Positions 6,111 to 8,317 of a DNA stretch of 8,317 bases are shown piece after piece. A program made the position numbers and the translations under genes. The notes beneath the pieces are model-generated. The model saw only the letters and a list, made by a program, of their open reading frames with translations. It was not told the origin of the DNA and made no database searches. Position 1 is the first letter of the stretch. Each line of letters begins with the position of its first letter. Origin of the DNA: JAGTRI01 sp964580405 (GTDB lineage: Archaea; Thermoproteota; Bathyarchaeia; Bathyarchaeales; DTEX01); the NCBI GenBank assembly GCA_964580405.1, contig CAZOKM010000079.1, positions 1 to 8,317 of the forward strand, given 5' to 3'.

Positions 6111-6896
6111 ATGAAGTTGGCTGTTCAGGAAAACCTCGTTCCCGGAAAAACCATTTCTGAAAAACTGCGTAAAATCGAGAAATACGGGTACGAGGGAGTC
6201 GAAGTCTTCTACAACGTGATTCCCCAGAAACTCGACGAGCTGAAGAGGTCGCTGCCCTCCTCGAAGGTCAGGTTCTCGACCGTGTGCGGAGTCCCAAGCG
6301 GCCTCCTCGGACCCGACAGGAAAACGCGGGAGGCTGCGATGGACGGGATAAAAAGCTTGCTTGAGACGTGCGCTAACCTCGGCGGCGTAGGCGTCATCTG
6401 CGTCCCCATCTTCGGCGGACCGCAAATCTCGGACCTTTATCCGTGGCAACCCGACGTGGAGCAGCTCGAGAGGAACGTCCTCGTGGAGGAGTTCAAGATT
6501 CTGGGGAAGACGGCTGACGACTTGGGCGTCTACCTGATGCTGGAGCCGCTGAACCGCTACGAGACCCATCTGATTAAAAGGCTTGAGCAGGCGGTCGAGG
6601 TCGTCGGCGAGGTAGGCTTGGAGCACGTCCAAGTCATGGCGGACTTCTTCCACATGAGCATCGAGGAAGCGGACATAGCCCAAAGCATAGAGGCAGCCCA
6701 GAGCCGCATCTTCCACGTCCACCTCGCGGACAGCAACAGGCTCCTCCCGGGGCATGGGCACACGGACTTCAAGAAGCCGCTCCAAACCCTCAAAAAGGCA
6801 GGCTACAAGCACTACATGGCTCTGGAGTGCGGGGTCCCCGGAGACCCAGACAAGACCCTACCTGAATGCGTGAAGTTCCTCAAACAGTTCATGTAG
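6111..6896 (+). CDS. Sugar epimerase/isomerase, D-tagatose 3-epimerase-like TIM barrel
   Basis: 261 residues from ATG 6111; the frame is open further upstream to 6021, but those residues are not family-like and overlap the preceding gene. It is an AP_endonuc_2/xylose isomerase-like barrel (PF01261) of the ketose 3-epimerase group. Metal-ligand positions are all present: Glu145 in MLEPLNRYE, Asp178 in MADFFHM, His204 in HVHLADSNR, and Glu239 in ALECG. Their mutual spacing equals that of Pseudomonas cichorii D-tagatose 3-epimerase (E152, D185, H211, E246, recalled from the literature). His181 and Arg210 at the usual substrate-binding places are also kept. It should interconvert keto-sugars (or keto-inositol/keto-uronate) at C3 using Mn2+ or a similar metal, in the cytoplasm. 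IolO/IolI-like and 3-keto-glycoside lyase (DgpC-like) relatives share this fold, so the exact substrate is open. It is followed after 21 nt by a Gfo/Idh enzyme, indicating an operon. Confidence 0.85.
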   Translation: MKLAVQENLVPGKTISEKLRKIEKYGYEGVEVFYNVIPQKLDELKRSLPSSKVRFSTVCGVPSGLLGPDRKTREAAMDGIKSLLETCANLGGVGVICVPIFGGPQISDLYPWQPDVEQLERNVLVEEFKILGKTADDLGVYLMLEPLNRYETHLIKRLEQAVEVVGEVGLEHVQVMADFFHMSIEEADIAQSIEAAQSRIFHVHLADSNRLLPGHGHTDFKKPLQTLKKAGYKHYMALECGVPGDPDKTLPECVKFLKQFM

Positions 6897-6917
6897 AAGA
6901 AATGTGAGGTTGTTGAA

Positions 6918-7928
6918 TTGGCAGACAAGCTTCGGTTGGGAATCGTAGGCTGCGGCGGAATCGGTACCACGCACCTCAGAGGACTCGTCAAGAACCCGTA
7001 CATCGAGATATCGGCTTTCTGCGATGTCAACTTGGACTTAGCTAAAAGTGTAGCCCAACAGTTTCAGCAAGGAGCACAAGTGTTCAGCAACACGGAGGCC
7101 ATGTTCAACGAGGCTAAGCTCGACATCGCGTATTTGTGCGTGCCACCCTTCGCCCACGGAATAGAGTACCTTGCGATTGAACGCGGCGTCCCGTTCTTCG
7201 TCGAGAAGCCCCTCCACCTCGACCTCGAAAAGGCGAAGCTCATCGCCTCCGCGGTGGCAAAAAAGGGCATCCTCACAAGCGTCGGCTACATGAACCGCTA
7301 CCGGAAGGGTGTCCAGAGAGTCCGAGAGGTACTCAAAGAGGACCCGCCAATATTGCTACTCGGGGGTTGGATTAGCGGGACCCCCAAGTACGATGCTGCT
7401 GCGCCCATTTTCAGCTGGTGGGTCGACAAATCAAAAAGCGGGGGACAGTTCCACGAGCAGGTGACGCACACAGTTGATCTTGCAAGGTACCTTTGTGGCG
7501 AGGTTTCCGAGGTTCACGCCTACCCCGCGAAGGGTCTCAACAAGGAAACGGCGCCCAATTATACCATGGAGGACGCCAGCGTGGTGAACCTGAAGTTCCG
7601 TGGCGGGGCAGTCGGCTGCCTTTGGGCTTCGTGCTCGAGCAATGGCGGAGGTGACGGGATCAGCCTGACCGTTTACGGCTTGCGGATGACGGCTCTGTTC
7701 ACGAAGTGGGAGCACGACCTGAGGCTGCTTCAGGTGGACAAGTGGCACGAGGACCACCCGGGCGAGCTGAACATCTTCGAAGTCGAGGACAACGCCTTCA
7801 TCGACGCCGTCCGCACGGGAGACGCCTCAAAGATACTGTGCCCATACCCTGACGGGCTAAAAACGCTCGAAATCACGCTCGCAGCCAACACATCAATGGA
7901 AAGGGGACAACCAGTAAAAATTTCCTAA
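6918..7928 (+). CDS. Gfo/Idh/MocA-family NAD(P)-dependent oxidoreductase
   Basis: 336 residues from TTG 6918, preceded by GAGGTTG (6906-6912); LRLGIVGCGGIG starts the family right after it. The N-terminal Rossmann domain has GCGGIG (11-16) and Asp36 (CDVN) after strand 2, suggesting NAD; VEKPLHL (95-101) holds the catalytic Lys97 of the EKP motif. The C-terminal substrate domain has SGGQFHEQVTHTVDLARYL (174-192): His184 is the conserved catalytic His, and Glu180 stands where many family members have Asp, with Asp187 following. Length is normal. The family oxidises or reduces sugars, inositols and related polyols at one hydroxyl. It sits 21 nt after the epimerase and 36 nt before a second Gfo/Idh gene. 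Candidate roles are inositol dehydrogenase (IolG-like) or sugar 3-dehydrogenase. Confidence 0.88.
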   Translation: MADKLRLGIVGCGGIGTTHLRGLVKNPYIEISAFCDVNLDLAKSVAQQFQQGAQVFSNTEAMFNEAKLDIAYLCVPPFAHGIEYLAIERGVPFFVEKPLHLDLEKAKLIASAVAKKGILTSVGYMNRYRKGVQRVREVLKEDPPILLLGGWISGTPKYDAAAPIFSWWVDKSKSGGQFHEQVTHTVDLARYLCGEVSEVHAYPAKGLNKETAPNYTMEDASVVNLKFRGGAVGCLWASCSSNGGGDGISLTVYGLRMTALFTKWEHDLRLLQVDKWHEDHPGELNIFEVEDNAFIDAVRTGDASKILCPYPDGLKTLEITLAANTSMERGQPVKIS

Positions 7929-7930
7929 TC

Positions 7931-7943
7931 TTTAAGATTTATT
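7931..7943 (+). promoter_or_regulatory. Weak TATA-like box before the last gene
   Basis: TTTAAGATTTATT in the short gap between the two Gfo/Idh genes could let the last gene be transcribed separately. It could equally be an AT-rich intergenic gap within the operon. Confidence 0.25.
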
Positions 7944-7953
7944 GTGAAAAACA

Positions 7954-7960
7954 GGGTGAT
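7954..7960 (+). promoter_or_regulatory. Shine-Dalgarno site favouring a GTG start
   Basis: GGGTGAT is a near-perfect archaeal site. It overlaps ATG 7959, which is too close to use, and sits 4 nt before GTG 7965, so GTG 7965 is favoured. Confidence 0.55.
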
Positions 7961-7964
7961 GAAC

Positions 7965-8317
7965 GTGGAAAAAGTAAGGTTCGGCGTTGTGGGGGCGAAG
8001 GGTATTGGGAGGACGCACATGGAGGGCATCGCTTCGTGCGGGAACGCTGAGCTCGTCGCCGTGGCCGACATCAACGAGGCTGAGGGGAAGGCTGCAGCTT
8101 CGAAGTACGGCGCCGAGTGGTACCTGGACTACGAGAAGATGCTCGGGCGGAAGGACTTGGACGCGGTTTCCATCTGCACCCCGCACTTCCTGCACTGCCC
8201 GATGACCCTTAAGGCTCTGGAGCACGGCAAGCACGTTCTGGTCGAGAAGCCAATGGCGATAACGGTGGGCGAAGCCGACAGGATGGTCGACAAGGCCCGA
8301 AGCTCGGGGCTGAAGCT
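7965..8317 (+). CDS. Second Gfo/Idh/MocA oxidoreductase, N-terminal part (runs off the window)
   Basis: About 117 codons are visible without a stop. Start taken at GTG 7965 (MEKVRFGVVG); ATG 7959 would add two residues. The Rossmann domain begins FGVVGAKGIGRTHMEG, where the usual GxGxxG reads G-A-K-G-I-G, with the middle Gly replaced by Lys. AVADIN puts an Asp after strand 2 (NAD-type). ICTPHFLH and the catalytic LVEKPMAITVGEAD (EKP) follow in order, with normal spacing for the family. The substrate-binding domain and its catalytic His lie beyond the window. It is a paralogue of the preceding gene but clearly diverged; the pair may do two successive oxidations or an oxidation and a reduction. 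Confidence 0.85.
   Translation, partial: MEKVRFGVVGAKGIGRTHMEGIASCGNAELVAVADINEAEGKAAASKYGAEWYLDYEKMLGRKDLDAVSICTPHFLHCPMTLKALEHGKHVLVEKPMAITVGEADRMVDKARSSGLK

Noticed and set aside
5907..6812. 301-codon open frame on the minus strand
   Set aside because: It lies antisense to the epimerase gene, whose catalytic motifs are unmistakable. It has no recognisable motif and is an effect of GC-rich third positions.
7931..8234. Overlapping open frames on both strands at the right end
   Set aside because: Both are shadows of the second Gfo/Idh gene, which is open to the window edge and carries EKP and Rossmann motifs.
1..8317. CRISPR array, insertion sequence or transposon ends
   Set aside because: No regularly spaced direct repeats, transposase motifs or terminal inverted repeats were found on reading both strands.

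Overview
The window looks archaeal, most likely a mesophilic or moderately thermophilic Thermoproteota/Bathyarchaeia-type genome; the lineage is inferred, not proven. The support is a tRNA-His gene interrupted by a small intron in its D-loop, with a bulge-helix-bulge-like fold at the junctions. In addition, AT-rich TATA-like boxes lie about 22 nt (centre to ATG) before start codons that have no ribosome binding site, and GGTGAT-like Shine-Dalgarno sites or TTG/GTG starts mark the other genes.

Left part (1-3294): an AT-rich, translationally coupled pair. A small class I SAM methyltransferase overlaps by 8 nt a large polytopic membrane protein of the PTPS-related/YfhO-like (GT-C-like) type. This looks like a cell-surface glycan module, probably the end of a longer cluster lying to the left. 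Codon third positions are AT-rich in the membrane half of the big protein, intermediate in its extracytoplasmic half, and strongly GC-rich in everything downstream.

Middle part (3295-6042): a medium-chain dehydrogenase/reductase that lacks the usual zinc-binding Cys residues, a Methyltransf_32/TRM13-like SAM methyltransferase, and tRNA-His(GTG) on the minus strand. Divergent from the tRNA is a small winged-helix regulator with two C-terminal membrane helices. The 88-bp region between the last two has TATA-like boxes for both directions and a perfect 7-bp inverted repeat.

Right part (6043-8317): a sugar-metabolism run with a D-tagatose 3-epimerase-like TIM-barrel enzyme that keeps all four metal ligands, followed by two Gfo/Idh/MocA oxidoreductases; the second runs off the window. 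Together with the upstream MDR enzyme, the set (NAD-linked dehydrogenases plus keto-sugar epimerase) resembles the oxidative inositol pathway described for Thermotoga, or a 3-keto-sugar oxidation/epimerisation route. The substrate cannot be read from sequence alone. No CRISPR array, transposon or rRNA was seen, and no gene-free stretch exceeds 300 bases.
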